Part shown: positions 1 through 5,817 of the stretch, in pieces
Numbering within the stretch: the stretch's first letter is position 1
Layout: every line of letters starts with the position of its first letter
Assembly (NCBI GenBank): GCA_947631885.1
Contig: CANRMZ010000074.1
Coordinates: 1-6,324, forward strand
Length of the DNA stretch: 6,324 nt
Direction: 5' to 3'
From: an uncultured Bacilli bacterium
GTDB lineage: Bacteria; Bacillota_I; Bacilli_A; RF39; UBA660
Notes under the pieces: model-generated
Databases searched by the model: none
Told to the model about the DNA's origin: nothing
The model's input: the letters and a program-made list of their open reading frames with translations, nothing else
Program-made: the position numbers and the translations under genes

Positions 1-33
1 TTCTTCAGCTTTTCTCAAAGAAAAGCTGAAGAA
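1..33. repeat. Perfect 15-bp inverted repeat at the window edge
   Basis: Bases 1-15 (TTCTTCAGCTTTTCT) are the exact reverse complement of bases 19-33 (AGAAAAGCTGAAGAA), with a 3-base loop. The right arm encodes the KAEEA coiled-coil repeat. The left arm is its antisense copy and reads FFSFS in the gene frame, unlike the rest of the protein. This is probably an assembly or library fold-back at a contig end rather than a biological hairpin. Confidence 0.85.
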
Positions 34-816
34 GCCGAAAGAGTAAGACAAGCAGAGGAAGCTGCAAGAAAAGCCGAGGAGGCTGCTAAAAAAGCTGCCG
101 AAGCTCAACAATTAGCTGAAAAACAAGATTCTACTAAATCTTCTGGAGGATTACCACAATGGGCACTAGATGCTGCTGCAAGGGCAGAAGAAGCTAATAA
201 GAAAGCTGAAGAAGAACTTAAACAAGCGCAAAAAGAAGCTGCTGCCAAAGCAAAAGCTGAAAGAGAAGCTGCAGAAAAGGCTGCTCAAGAAGCTGCAGAA
301 GCTGAAGCCGAAGCTAGAAGACAAAGAGAATCTGAAGAGAGTTTAAAACAAGCTGAAGCTGCCAAGAAAGCTGCTGAAGAAGCCGCTAAAAAGGCTGCCG
401 AGGAAGCTAGCAAACCTCAAGTATATAAAATATCTGCTGCTGAAAGAGCTCAAATTGTTTCTACCAATCGTTCTATTACTTCCGTTCCGATGGTAGCAAT
501 GGAAACACTTGGTGTTAAAAATTATTTAGATGATGCAACACTTGCAAAATGGAATAATGGAGTTGGAATAATTTGGTTTGCCCGTTTTGAATGTGATACT
601 AATTATTGTGTAGGATTTGATGGTGGCAGTAGCTTTAAAGAAGAAGCTCGAAGAGGAAGCGTAAAGAGTATAACTATGACAGCACCTGCTGCTAGAGAAG
701 GTTATAAGTTTGTAGGTTGGAAACCTATTGCTCCTAAAGTATATACAACAGAAGTTGATGGCGAAACATATACCGTTGAAGTTCCATCATTTAAAGCTTT
801 ATACGAATCAAAATAA
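1..816 (+). CDS. Ala/Glu/Lys-rich coiled-coil protein with C-terminal InlB B-repeat-like module (5' partial)
   Basis: The frame is open from base 1 to the TAA at 814-816, giving 271 visible residues; the true start lies upstream. Residues about 7-140 are a TolA-like run of KAEEA, KKAAEEA and EAAEKA blocks, almost certainly a long helical coiled coil, broken near residues 45-58 by a Gly/Pro/Trp patch (SSGGLPQW). Residues about 141-193 are a linker I do not recognise. Residues about 194-268 resemble the Listeria-Bacteroides (InlB B / Flg_new) repeat, with FDGGSS, the hallmark GYKFVGW and the closing FKALYE. Such repeats are known from secreted or wall-bound proteins of Bacillota, so a surface stalk role is inferred. 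No LPxTG signal or C-terminal membrane segment is present, so any anchor or signal peptide must be N-terminal and out of view. The first five codons come from a hairpin arm and may be artefactual. An internal ATG at 490 starts inside the linker and is not a credible gene start. Confidence 0.8.
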   Translation, partial: FFSFSQRKAEEAERVRQAEEAARKAEEAAKKAAEAQQLAEKQDSTKSSGGLPQWALDAAARAEEANKKAEEELKQAQKEAAAKAKAEREAAEKAAQEAAEAEAEARRQRESEESLKQAEAAKKAAEEAAKKAAEEASKPQVYKISAAERAQIVSTNRSITSVPMVAMETLGVKNYLDDATLAKWNNGVGIIWFARFECDTNYCVGFDGGSSFKEEARRGSVKSITMTAPAAREGYKFVGWKPIAPKVYTTEVDGETYTVEVPSFKALYESK

Positions 817-833
817 TAATTAATAAATGAATA

Positions 834-860
834 CCCATAGCGAGAGCTACGGGTTTTTTT
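834..860 (+). terminator. Rho-independent terminator of the coiled-coil protein gene
   Basis: The stem CCCATAGC (834-841) pairs with GCTACGGG (846-853), with one internal A-C mismatch, around a GAGA tetraloop. Seven T residues (854-860) follow. It begins 17 bases after the stop codon at 816, as expected for an intrinsic terminator. Confidence 0.9.
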
Positions 861-883
861 ATGAAATGACTATAAATCCCACT

Positions 884-911
884 TTGTATAAACACTTTTT
901 TATGATATACT
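884..911 (+). promoter_or_regulatory. Putative extended -10 promoter of the ygjV-like/M23 unit
   Basis: The -10 TATACT (906-911) is preceded by TGA (903-905), forming an extended -10. A weak -35, TTGTAT (884-889), lies 16 bases upstream. Predicted transcription starts near 918, leaving a leader of about 50 bases. It lies just after the upstream terminator and before an otherwise promoterless gene pair. The assignment rests on sequence match only. Confidence 0.55.
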
Positions 912-970
912 CTAGTTCAGGAAGATTTAAAGAAGTAGATGCTTCTTAAATTTTATAAAGAGGTAAGTTT

Positions 971-1498
971 ATGTTTGCTATAGCACAATTATGTGGCTTT
1001 TTAGGCGTAGTTTTTTGGGGATTAAGTGTACAACAAAAAAGCCAATCAAAAATCTTATTTATGCAATTATTAGCAAATATTTTATATGGTGTGCAGTATT
1101 TATTATTGTCCGCTTTTAGTGGTGCTGCAGTATATGCAATTGCTTGTGTAAGAACCTTTTTGTTCTATGAAAAAAGAAAGAATAACGAAGATATTCCTAT
1201 ACATTGGTTGTTTATTTTCTTACTTATTACTATTATTTCTAGTTTTTTAACATATAATGGATTAGTTTCATTAATCCCATCTGTAATAGTTATTTTATAC
1301 ACAATATTTATGTATATGAAGGATCCTATTTGGATTAAAAGGTCATTTCTATTTATACCTGTCATTGAAATAATTTATAATCTTCTTGTTCATGCTTACG
1401 TTGCCATTCTTGGAGCTGTTTTTGAATTGATATCAGGCATTATAGCAGTATTTAAATGCCACCATTTGCCAGCAAAAGTAAAAAGATTAAGTAATTAA
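971..1498 (+). CDS. YgjV-family multi-pass inner membrane protein
   Basis: This 175-residue protein is nearly all hydrophobic, with about six or seven predicted membrane segments (roughly residues 1-20, 28-47, 50-66, 78-95, 98-115, 124-141 and 144-162). Short charged loops include KRKNNED (68-74), and the tail is basic. The opening pattern GFLGVVFWGLSVQQKS, then the LANILYGVQYLLL helix and CVRTFLF, matches my recollection of the YgjV-type bacterial membrane protein family (Imp-YgjV), whose members have similar length. Its biochemical role is not established. The ATG at 971 has a good ribosome site, AAGAGG (958-963), with a 7-base spacer. The leader contains a weak, A/T-rich hairpin with a bulge (926-950) of doubtful significance. 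Only 14 bases separate it from the M23 gene, so the two are likely co-transcribed. No substrate or transport function can be assigned. Confidence 0.75.
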   Translation: MFAIAQLCGFLGVVFWGLSVQQKSQSKILFMQLLANILYGVQYLLLSAFSGAAVYAIACVRTFLFYEKRKNNEDIPIHWLFIFLLITIISSFLTYNGLVSLIPSVIVILYTIFMYMKDPIWIKRSFLFIPVIEIIYNLLVHAYVAILGAVFELISGIIAVFKCHHLPAKVKRLSN

Positions 1499-1512
1499 AA
1501 AAGGGTGAATAT

Positions 1513-2109
1513 ATGTCTAAAAATAAATATACATTGCCATTTAAAGAAGAATTTTATGTTGAATTCGGAGGCATAAAACCAAAAGATTCTCATTCTTGGG
1601 ATATTCCTGCTCAAAGATATGCTTATGACTTTGAAATCCGTGATAAAGATAACTCACCATTTCATGATGATTACTACAATATTGAAAATTATTATTCATA
1701 TCAAAAGGATATTATTGCGCCAATGGATGGAATAGTTGTTGATATTTGTAATAAATATCCTGATACCAAAATCGCTGAAAATCGGAAAATTGTGTGTGAT
1801 GTTCCTGATGTTCGAGGTAATCATATAATTATTATGCATGGCCATAATGAATATAGTATGATTGCTCATATTTTAAAAGATAGCTTTAAAGTAAAAGTAG
1901 GCGATCAAATTAAAAGAGGAGATGAAATAGCTAAAGTAGGTAATAGTGGCAACACTAATGGACCTCATATTCATTTTCAAGTACAAAATGGTTCAAGAGA
2001 ATCTTCTGAAGGTGTACCAATAACTTTTATTAATGTTATAAAGAAGAAAAATAATCATCGCATTTTTAGCAAATATTTAAAGCATGGCATGACTGTCAAA
2101 AATAAATAA
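1513..2109 (+). CDS. M23 (LytM-type) metallopeptidase-domain protein without signal peptide
   Basis: The 198-residue product carries a peptidase M23 fold. Visible motifs are AYDF (37-40, candidate zinc ligand Asp39), IIAPMDGIV (67-75), GNHIIIMH (102-109), the conserved His119 in MIAH, VGDQIKRGDEIAKVGNSG (129-146) and the hallmark PHIHF (151-155, His152 and His154). M23 enzymes are zinc endopeptidases that cut peptidoglycan cross-bridges or stem peptides. Two things are odd. The usual HxxxD histidine position is Arg35 here, so His27 or another residue would have to replace that ligand. The N-terminus also has no signal peptide or membrane helix. It may therefore act on intracellular or imported material, leave the cell another way, or be catalytically altered. 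The ATG at 1513 has the ribosome site AAGGGTG (1501-1507). It sits 14 bases after the YgjV-like gene and is probably its operon partner. No clear terminator follows it. Confidence 0.85.
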   Translation: MSKNKYTLPFKEEFYVEFGGIKPKDSHSWDIPAQRYAYDFEIRDKDNSPFHDDYYNIENYYSYQKDIIAPMDGIVVDICNKYPDTKIAENRKIVCDVPDVRGNHIIIMHGHNEYSMIAHILKDSFKVKVGDQIKRGDEIAKVGNSGNTNGPHIHFQVQNGSRESSEGVPITFINVIKKKNNHRIFSKYLKHGMTVKNK

Positions 2110-2173
2110 AAATTCATTAAAAAAAAGGAAATTCGCTCTTTATCGGGTATATATAATATTAAGAGGTGAAAAA

Positions 2174-2941
2174 ATGAGCTCGATAAATGGATATAATAAT
2201 GAGTTTAATTTTGTATTAGAACTAAATAATAAATCTATTAAAGAATTATCTCCTTTATTTAGAGATTTAATAGATAGTGTGTTTCCTAATGAAAATGAAG
2301 ATTCTATTATAAAGTGTTGGTGTAATCACTTACCACAAAAATCAGATATTCTAGTTAAGATAAATAAAAGGATTCGTGGTATTAGTATCAAAAAAGGTAT
2401 TAAAAATTCTGTTCATGTTGAACCAATTAGTGAATTTATTAGTTTTTTAATAACTAATAATATAGAACGTGATTGCATTATAGATTATTTGAAATTTCAC
2501 TATGCTGATGGAACAACTAATGGCAAGGGAATAGTAAGGATATCTACTGATGAATATAAAAAGGAAAATCAAAAAAGTATAGATAAGATAAATCTTGAAT
2601 TAAATAGTAATGAGATTTTATTAAAAAAGGCAATTGAGAGATTTATTTTAAAAGGAACTAATTCAACCTATTCTATTGCTGCTTTGGTATATGGTGAGGT
2701 AGATGATTTTCTTTTTATAACAGCAGAAGATATTGTAAAGATAATTATGAGTAAAAAAGATACTTATTCTTCCGCGGTACATTTTAGTACTTTAACAGTA
2801 CAGCCCAAAAATAGATGCTTAAATCATAATCCGTTATATGAAAAGGATAGGTTTTGTGTGCAAATCAAGTGGTATAGTATTTTTGATGATATAATTGAAA
2901 ATATGTATTTGAAAAGCCAACATCTTAGGGATATATCTTGA
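2174..2941 (+). CDS. Protein of unknown function with faint PD-(D/E)xK nuclease-like pattern
   Basis: I cannot name this 255-residue protein. It looks soluble, with no signal peptide or membrane helix. Residues 55-93 show a strand-turn-strand-helix pattern, QKSDILVKI then GISIKKG, NSVHVEPISEF, with Asp58, Ser71-Ile-Lys73 and Glu83. Spacing and order recall the D...(D/E/S)xK core of restriction-endonuclease-like folds, with Ser in place of the acidic residue. A polar block follows (KFHYADGTTNGKG, 107-119). The C-terminal part contains VHFSTLTVQPKNRCLNHNP (202-220) and RFCVQIKWYSIFDDI (226-240), which look conserved and may be a second strand plus substrate contacts. Nuclease function is inference and unproven; no methyltransferase or other restriction partner is adjacent. 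The ATG at 2174 has a strong ribosome site, AAGAGGTG (2161-2168). The stop is TGA, unlike the other genes here. It ends two bases before a tRNA-Gly-derived repeat, so it may be acquired accessory DNA. Confidence 0.7.
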   Translation: MSSINGYNNEFNFVLELNNKSIKELSPLFRDLIDSVFPNENEDSIIKCWCNHLPQKSDILVKINKRIRGISIKKGIKNSVHVEPISEFISFLITNNIERDCIIDYLKFHYADGTTNGKGIVRISTDEYKKENQKSIDKINLELNSNEILLKKAIERFILKGTNSTYSIAALVYGEVDDFLFITAEDIVKIIMSKKDTYSSAVHFSTLTVQPKNRCLNHNPLYEKDRFCVQIKWYSIFDDIIENMYLKSQHLRDIS

Positions 2942-2943
2942 TT

Positions 2944-2962
2944 CCTTCCATGCTACTGATGG
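2944..2962 (+). repeat. Inverted copy of the tRNA-Gly anticodon-loop/variable region
   Basis: CCTTCCATGCTACTGATGG (2944-2962) matches the minus-strand tRNA-Gly sequence covering most of the anticodon loop, the 3' anticodon stem, the variable region and the first two T-stem bases (3051-3033) at 18 of 19 positions. The only difference is T at 2951 where the tRNA has A. Similarity stops sharply at both ends, so this is a fragment and not a second tRNA. It lies in opposite orientation to the tRNA gene, 70 bases away, and starts two bases after the stop of the unknown gene. It may be a recombination or attachment-site remnant, or a 3' UTR structure. Confidence 0.85.
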
Positions 2963-2966
2963 CATT

Positions 2967-2995
2967 AAAAAACTAGTCTTGTTTTCAGACTAGTT
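2967..2995 (-). terminator. Rho-independent terminator of tRNA-Gly
   Basis: A perfect 9-bp stem, AACTAGTCT (2971-2979) with AGACTAGTT (2987-2995), surrounds a 7-base loop. Read on the minus strand it is followed by a run of six T (complement of 2972-2967, the first two lying in the stem), starting 11 bases past the CCA end of the tRNA. On the plus strand the stem is followed by AATTCTTAAA, a poor T tract, so it may end the unknown gene's transcript only inefficiently. Confidence 0.85.
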
Positions 2996-3006
2996 AATTC
3001 TTAAAA

Positions 3007-3080
3007 TGGAGCAGGTGAGGAGAATCGAACTCCCATCAGTAGCTTGGAAGGCTATTATTCTACCACTAAACTACACCTGC
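3007..3080 (-). tRNA. tRNA-Gly (anticodon UCC)
   Basis: The minus strand folds as a full cloverleaf. The acceptor stem GCAGGTG/CACCTGC is perfect. The D-stem GTTT/GAAT has two wobble pairs around AGTGGTA. The anticodon loop CTTCCAA carries TCC (3048-3046). The T-stem GGGAG/CTCCT encloses the T-loop TTCGATT. The discriminator base is T (3010), as normal for bacterial tRNA-Gly, and the CCA end is encoded (3009-3007). The first anticodon-stem pair (27-43) is an A-C mismatch, leaving four standard pairs. It decodes GGA and probably GGG, and may read other glycine codons by wobble. It has its own promoter and terminator. Confidence 0.95.
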
Positions 3081-3091
3081 AACTGGTATTA

Positions 3092-3119
3092 ATTATAACA
3101 TATTTTAATATAAATTCAA
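3092..3119 (-). promoter_or_regulatory. Promoter of tRNA-Gly
   Basis: On the minus strand, TTGAAT (3119-3114) is the -35 and a consensus TATAAT (3097-3092) is the -10. They are 16 bases apart, and the -10 has an upstream TG extension (3100-3099). The -10 ends 11 bases before the mature tRNA 5' end, so the leader would be only a few bases long. Confidence 0.8.
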
Positions 3120-3145
3120 TAGATAAAAATGTAAAAGCACTTTTG

Positions 3146-3174
3146 TTGTTAAAAAGTCTATATTATGGTAAAAT
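3146..3174 (+). promoter_or_regulatory. Promoter of the acyltransferase/ligase/PlsC operon
   Basis: TTGTTA (3146-3151) is the -35 and TAAAAT (3169-3174) the -10, with the optimal 17-base spacer and a TGG extension at 3166-3168. Transcription would start near 3181, about 30 bases before the TTG start codon. It is divergent from the tRNA promoter. I see no clear operator palindrome in the space between them. Confidence 0.7.
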
Positions 3175-3200
3175 TTATATATGTATATATTTCATTAGTG

Positions 3201-3205
3201 AGGAG
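3201..3205 (+). promoter_or_regulatory. Ribosome binding site that selects a TTG start
   Basis: AGGAG lies 7 bases before TTG (3213) and 10 bases before an in-frame GTG (3216). An out-of-frame ATG at 3209 is only 3 bases away and reads just seven codons, so it is a poor start. The spacing favours TTG, with GTG as the alternative one codon later. Confidence 0.7.
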
Positions 3206-3212
3206 ATAATGA

Positions 3213-4103
3213 TTGGTGACGAAAGAGTATAAAAGGCGATTTGGTGATAGAAAATATGCCAGAAGAGTGAGAAACCTAAAAGGAATGGAACAATTAAACA
3301 TGGACTTAAAACCTAATAGGTCTGTCAGCTATGTTTATATAAATCAAAAGATGGATGTTACGAATTTAGCAAAATATTTAGAAAAGAAAAAAGAAGAGGG
3401 AATACATATAACATATTTCCATGCTTTTTTAGCAGCAATAGGAAAAACATACCATCTAAGACCAAGGCTCAATTACTTTATTTCCAATCATCATCTATAT
3501 GAGCATAATGAAGTATCTATATCATTTGTTGCTAAAGTTACCTTTGATGAACATTCTGAAGAGATGATGACTATTGTTCCTATTGAAGAGAAAGATAACA
3601 TATTTACTATTAGTGAAAAAGTTACTAATATGATATCTCAATTTAGAGATAAAAAAGTTGAAAAAGAGGGTGCAAATTCTGCGATTGATATAGTTGGTAA
3701 ACTACCTAATATTATCAGAGTACCTTTAGTAAATTTTCTTAAATTTTTAGATAAGAAAGGGCATTTACCATCATCATTAATTAAAGATAATCTTTACTAT
3801 AGTAGCATTATTGTATCAAACTTAGGCTCTATAAAATGTGGAGCTATTCATCATAACATGAATGACTTTGGTTGCTGTTCTGCAGTAGCTACTATGGGTG
3901 AAGTTAGAGATGAAGAAATAATTGACGAAAAAGGGGAAAAACATATAAGAAAAGTTTGTGAGTTTGGTATTAATTTAGATGAAAGAATAGGAGATGGCTA
4001 TTATTTCTCTAAGTCAGTACATTTATTACAATATTTATTTGATAACCCTGAGTTATTAGAGGAGGATTCTAATGCGCAAGTCAAAATTGAAGAAATTAGA
4101 TAA
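3213..4103 (+). CDS. E2/CAT-fold acyltransferase-like protein lacking a lipoyl domain
   Basis: The 296-residue product resembles the catalytic domain of 2-oxo acid dehydrogenase E2 and chloramphenicol acetyltransferase. It starts with KRRFGDRK (7-14), typical of the stand-alone members as I recall them. ITYFHAFLAAIGKTYHLRP (66-84), LNYFI, SNLGSI (202-207) and HHNMNDFG (213-220) follow, and the protein ends with LDERIGDGYYF (255-265) and a NPELLEE helix. E2 and CAT use the His of an HxxxDG motif. Here the aligned stretch is E257-R-I-G-D-G, so the general-base histidine is replaced by Glu, although His213/His214 lie in another conserved segment. There is no lipoyl or subunit-binding domain and no E1/E3 gene nearby, so this is not a pyruvate dehydrogenase component. 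Position before an acyl-CoA ligase and PlsC suggests acyl transfer in lipid synthesis, or a non-catalytic acyl-CoA-binding role. The start is TTG. Its 3' end overlaps the ligase gene by 32 bases. Confidence 0.8.
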   Translation: MVTKEYKRRFGDRKYARRVRNLKGMEQLNMDLKPNRSVSYVYINQKMDVTNLAKYLEKKKEEGIHITYFHAFLAAIGKTYHLRPRLNYFISNHHLYEHNEVSISFVAKVTFDEHSEEMMTIVPIEEKDNIFTISEKVTNMISQFRDKKVEKEGANSAIDIVGKLPNIIRVPLVNFLKFLDKKGHLPSSLIKDNLYYSSIIVSNLGSIKCGAIHHNMNDFGCCSAVATMGEVRDEEIIDEKGEKHIRKVCEFGINLDERIGDGYYFSKSVHLLQYLFDNPELLEEDSNAQVKIEEIR

Positions 4104-5817
4104 AGAACTAAGACCATGGTTAGACTATTATAAAGAAGATGGTATAGAAGCTAATCTAGAATATCCAGAGTATTCTCTTTCTGATATGCTATTTGAAGCT
4201 GCTGAAAAATATCCTAACAACATGGCTTTCTATTATTATGGAAAAAGAGTTAATTTTCGTGATTTTGCCGAAAAAATAAGAATGGCTGCGAAGGCCTTAA
4301 AAAACTATGGTGTTAAAGAAAATGATAAAATAACAGTATGTATGCCTAATACACCTGAAGCTATTATTATTTTCTACGCTATAAATATGGTTGGAGCTAT
4401 AGCTAATATGGTTCATCCTCTTTCTAGTGAGAAAGAGCTAGAATACTATGTTAATTTAGTAGATAGTAAATACATCGTTGTTATCGACGCTGTATTTGAA
4501 AAGGTATATAAATTAAAAGATAGTACTAACTTAAAGAAGATTATTGTAGCTAGAGTATCTGAAGAAATGAATGTTGTTTTAACAGGTGGTTACTGGCTTT
4601 CTAAAGGAAGAAAAATATCTATTCCTAAGAATGATCCTAAAGTTGTTATGTGGAGTGAATTTATTTATAATTCTCGAAACTATCAAGGTGATATAAAAGA
4701 AAAGAGAACTGCTTATGATCCAGCCGTTATTCTTTATAGTGGTGGTACAACTGGAAATCCTAAAGGAATACTTCTTTCTAACTTAGCTTTTAATGCTATG
4801 GGTATGGGTGCTAAAGCAATGATTAAGCAAATAGTGCCTGGCGCTACAGCTTTATCAATCCTTCCTGTATTCCATGGCTTTGGTTTAGCAGTTAATATTC
4901 ATACTCCTTTAGTTAATGGTATGGGATGTGTACTTGTTCCTCAATTTGAAAAGAAAAAATTTGCTGACTTAATTAAAAAGACACAACCTTCATTTATTAT
5001 TGGTGTGCCAACTTTATATGAAGCACTAATTAGTGCTAAATTTGGCCCTAGAGATCTTGAGTGCGTTAAAGCTACTATCTGTGGTGGCGATGCTTTAAAT
5101 AAAACCTTAAGAGATAAAGTAAATGCCTTTTTGGAAGAACATGGTTCAGATGCTCGTATCAGAGTAGGTTATGGACTTACAGAGGCTACTGCGGCTTGTT
5201 GTTTAAGCCCTGAAAATGCCTTTGATGATGGTATTATTGGGGCACCATTCCCTGATGATTACATTAAGATAGTTAAACCAGGCACTCATGAAAGAGCTGA
5301 TATAAATGAAGATGGTGAAATTTGTGTAAGTGGTCCATCAGTTATGATGGGTTATTACAATAATGATAAAGAAACAATGCAATCTTTAAGATATCATGAA
5401 GATGGTAAACTATGGCTTCATACTGGAGACGTTGGTGTTTTAAAAGAAGATGGCTTCTTTTACTTCTCGCAAAGAATTAAGAGAATGATTATTTCAAGTG
5501 GCTATAACGTCTATCCAACTTATATCGAGGGGGTAATCAATTCCCATTATGCGGTTTTAACTTCAACAGTTATTGGTATTCCTCATCCATATAAAGGTCA
5601 AGTAGCCAAAGCCTTTATTGTTTTAAAGGAAGGTTTTAAACCTAGTAAACAAATTGAAAAAGAAATTAAAGAATTATGTGCTCAAAATGTTGCAGTATAT
5701 GCCTTGCCACATGAATATGAATTCAGAGATAAATTACCTCAAACATTAGTAGGAAAAGTAGCATTTAGAGAACTTGAGAAAGAAGAAAAGGCTAAACGTG
5801 AAAAAAAGCAAAAGTAA
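4072..5817 (+). CDS. AMP-forming acyl-CoA ligase (ANL superfamily, FadD-like)
   Basis: This full-length 581-residue adenylating enzyme would activate a carboxylic acid, probably a fatty acid, with ATP to an acyl-AMP and then an acyl-CoA (or other thioester). The signature motifs are intact and in order: the phosphate-binding loop YSGGTTGNPKG (222-232), GYGLTEAT (366-373), the HTGD motif (450-453), the hinge region around RIKRMIISSGYNVYP (468-482) and the C-terminal catalytic lysine in LPQTLVGK (Lys562). The length fits a two-domain ANL enzyme without fusion. The N-terminal extension and C-terminal tail (KEEKAKREKKQK) are basic. The ATG at 4072 has a near-perfect ribosome site, AGAGGAGG (4058-4065), inside the upstream gene, and the overlaps on both sides imply translational coupling. 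The exact substrate cannot be read from sequence. A fatty acid is inferred from the PlsC neighbour. Confidence 0.92.
   Translation: MRKSKLKKLDKELRPWLDYYKEDGIEANLEYPEYSLSDMLFEAAEKYPNNMAFYYYGKRVNFRDFAEKIRMAAKALKNYGVKENDKITVCMPNTPEAIIIFYAINMVGAIANMVHPLSSEKELEYYVNLVDSKYIVVIDAVFEKVYKLKDSTNLKKIIVARVSEEMNVVLTGGYWLSKGRKISIPKNDPKVVMWSEFIYNSRNYQGDIKEKRTAYDPAVILYSGGTTGNPKGILLSNLAFNAMGMGAKAMIKQIVPGATALSILPVFHGFGLAVNIHTPLVNGMGCVLVPQFEKKKFADLIKKTQPSFIIGVPTLYEALISAKFGPRDLECVKATICGGDALNKTLRDKVNAFLEEHGSDARIRVGYGLTEATAACCLSPENAFDDGIIGAPFPDDYIKIVKPGTHERADINEDGEICVSGPSVMMGYYNNDKETMQSLRYHEDGKLWLHTGDVGVLKEDGFFYFSQRIKRMIISSGYNVYPTYIEGVINSHYAVLTSTVIGIPHPYKGQVAKAFIVLKEGFKPSKQIEKEIKELCAQNVAVYALPHEYEFRDKLPQTLVGKVAFRELEKEEKAKREKKQK
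5786..5791 (+). promoter_or_regulatory. Ribosome binding site for the GTG start of the PlsC gene
   Basis: AAAAGG lies 6 bases before GTG (5798). It is a moderate match, set inside the 3' end of the ligase gene. No in-frame ATG occurs until codon 31, too late for the fold, so this GTG is the best start. Confidence 0.55.

Noticed and set aside
926..950. Hairpin in the leader of the YgjV-like gene as an attenuator or riboswitch
   Set aside because: The stem is mostly A-T pairs with a bulge, lacks a T run of terminator quality, and shows no riboswitch-class motif.
1165..1365. 66-codon minus-strand open frame
   Set aside because: It lies wholly antisense within the YgjV-like gene, with no promoter, ribosome site or recognisable product.
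2152..2157. Consensus TATAAT as a -10 for the unknown gene
   Set aside because: Transcription would begin about 2163, inside the ribosome site at 2161-2168, and no -35 is present at the right distance. It is probably A/T-rich background.
2939..2968. TGA as tryptophan (Mycoplasma-type code) extending the unknown gene to 2968
   Set aside because: Every tryptophan in the other genes is TGG with no internal TGA, which would be unlikely in an AT-rich genome using that code. The extension would also run through the tRNA-derived repeat.
2114..2972. Shared CATTAAAAAA on both sides of the unknown gene as direct-repeat attachment sites
   Set aside because: The match is short and low complexity, of the kind common in AT-rich DNA, and no integrase or transposase is present.
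3044..3232. 62-codon plus-strand open frame
   Set aside because: It begins inside the antisense of tRNA-Gly, crosses both divergent promoters and overlaps the start of the acyltransferase gene. No ribosome site precedes its start, so it is a chance frame.
3209..3232. Seven-codon ATG leader peptide overlapping the acyltransferase start
   Set aside because: The ribosome site AGGAG is only 3 bases from this ATG, too close for efficient initiation, and is ideally spaced for the TTG at 3213 instead.
3213..4103. Subunit E2 of a pyruvate or branched-chain dehydrogenase complex
   Set aside because: There is no lipoyl domain or E1/E3-binding domain, the catalytic His is missing, and no E1 or E3 genes are adjacent.
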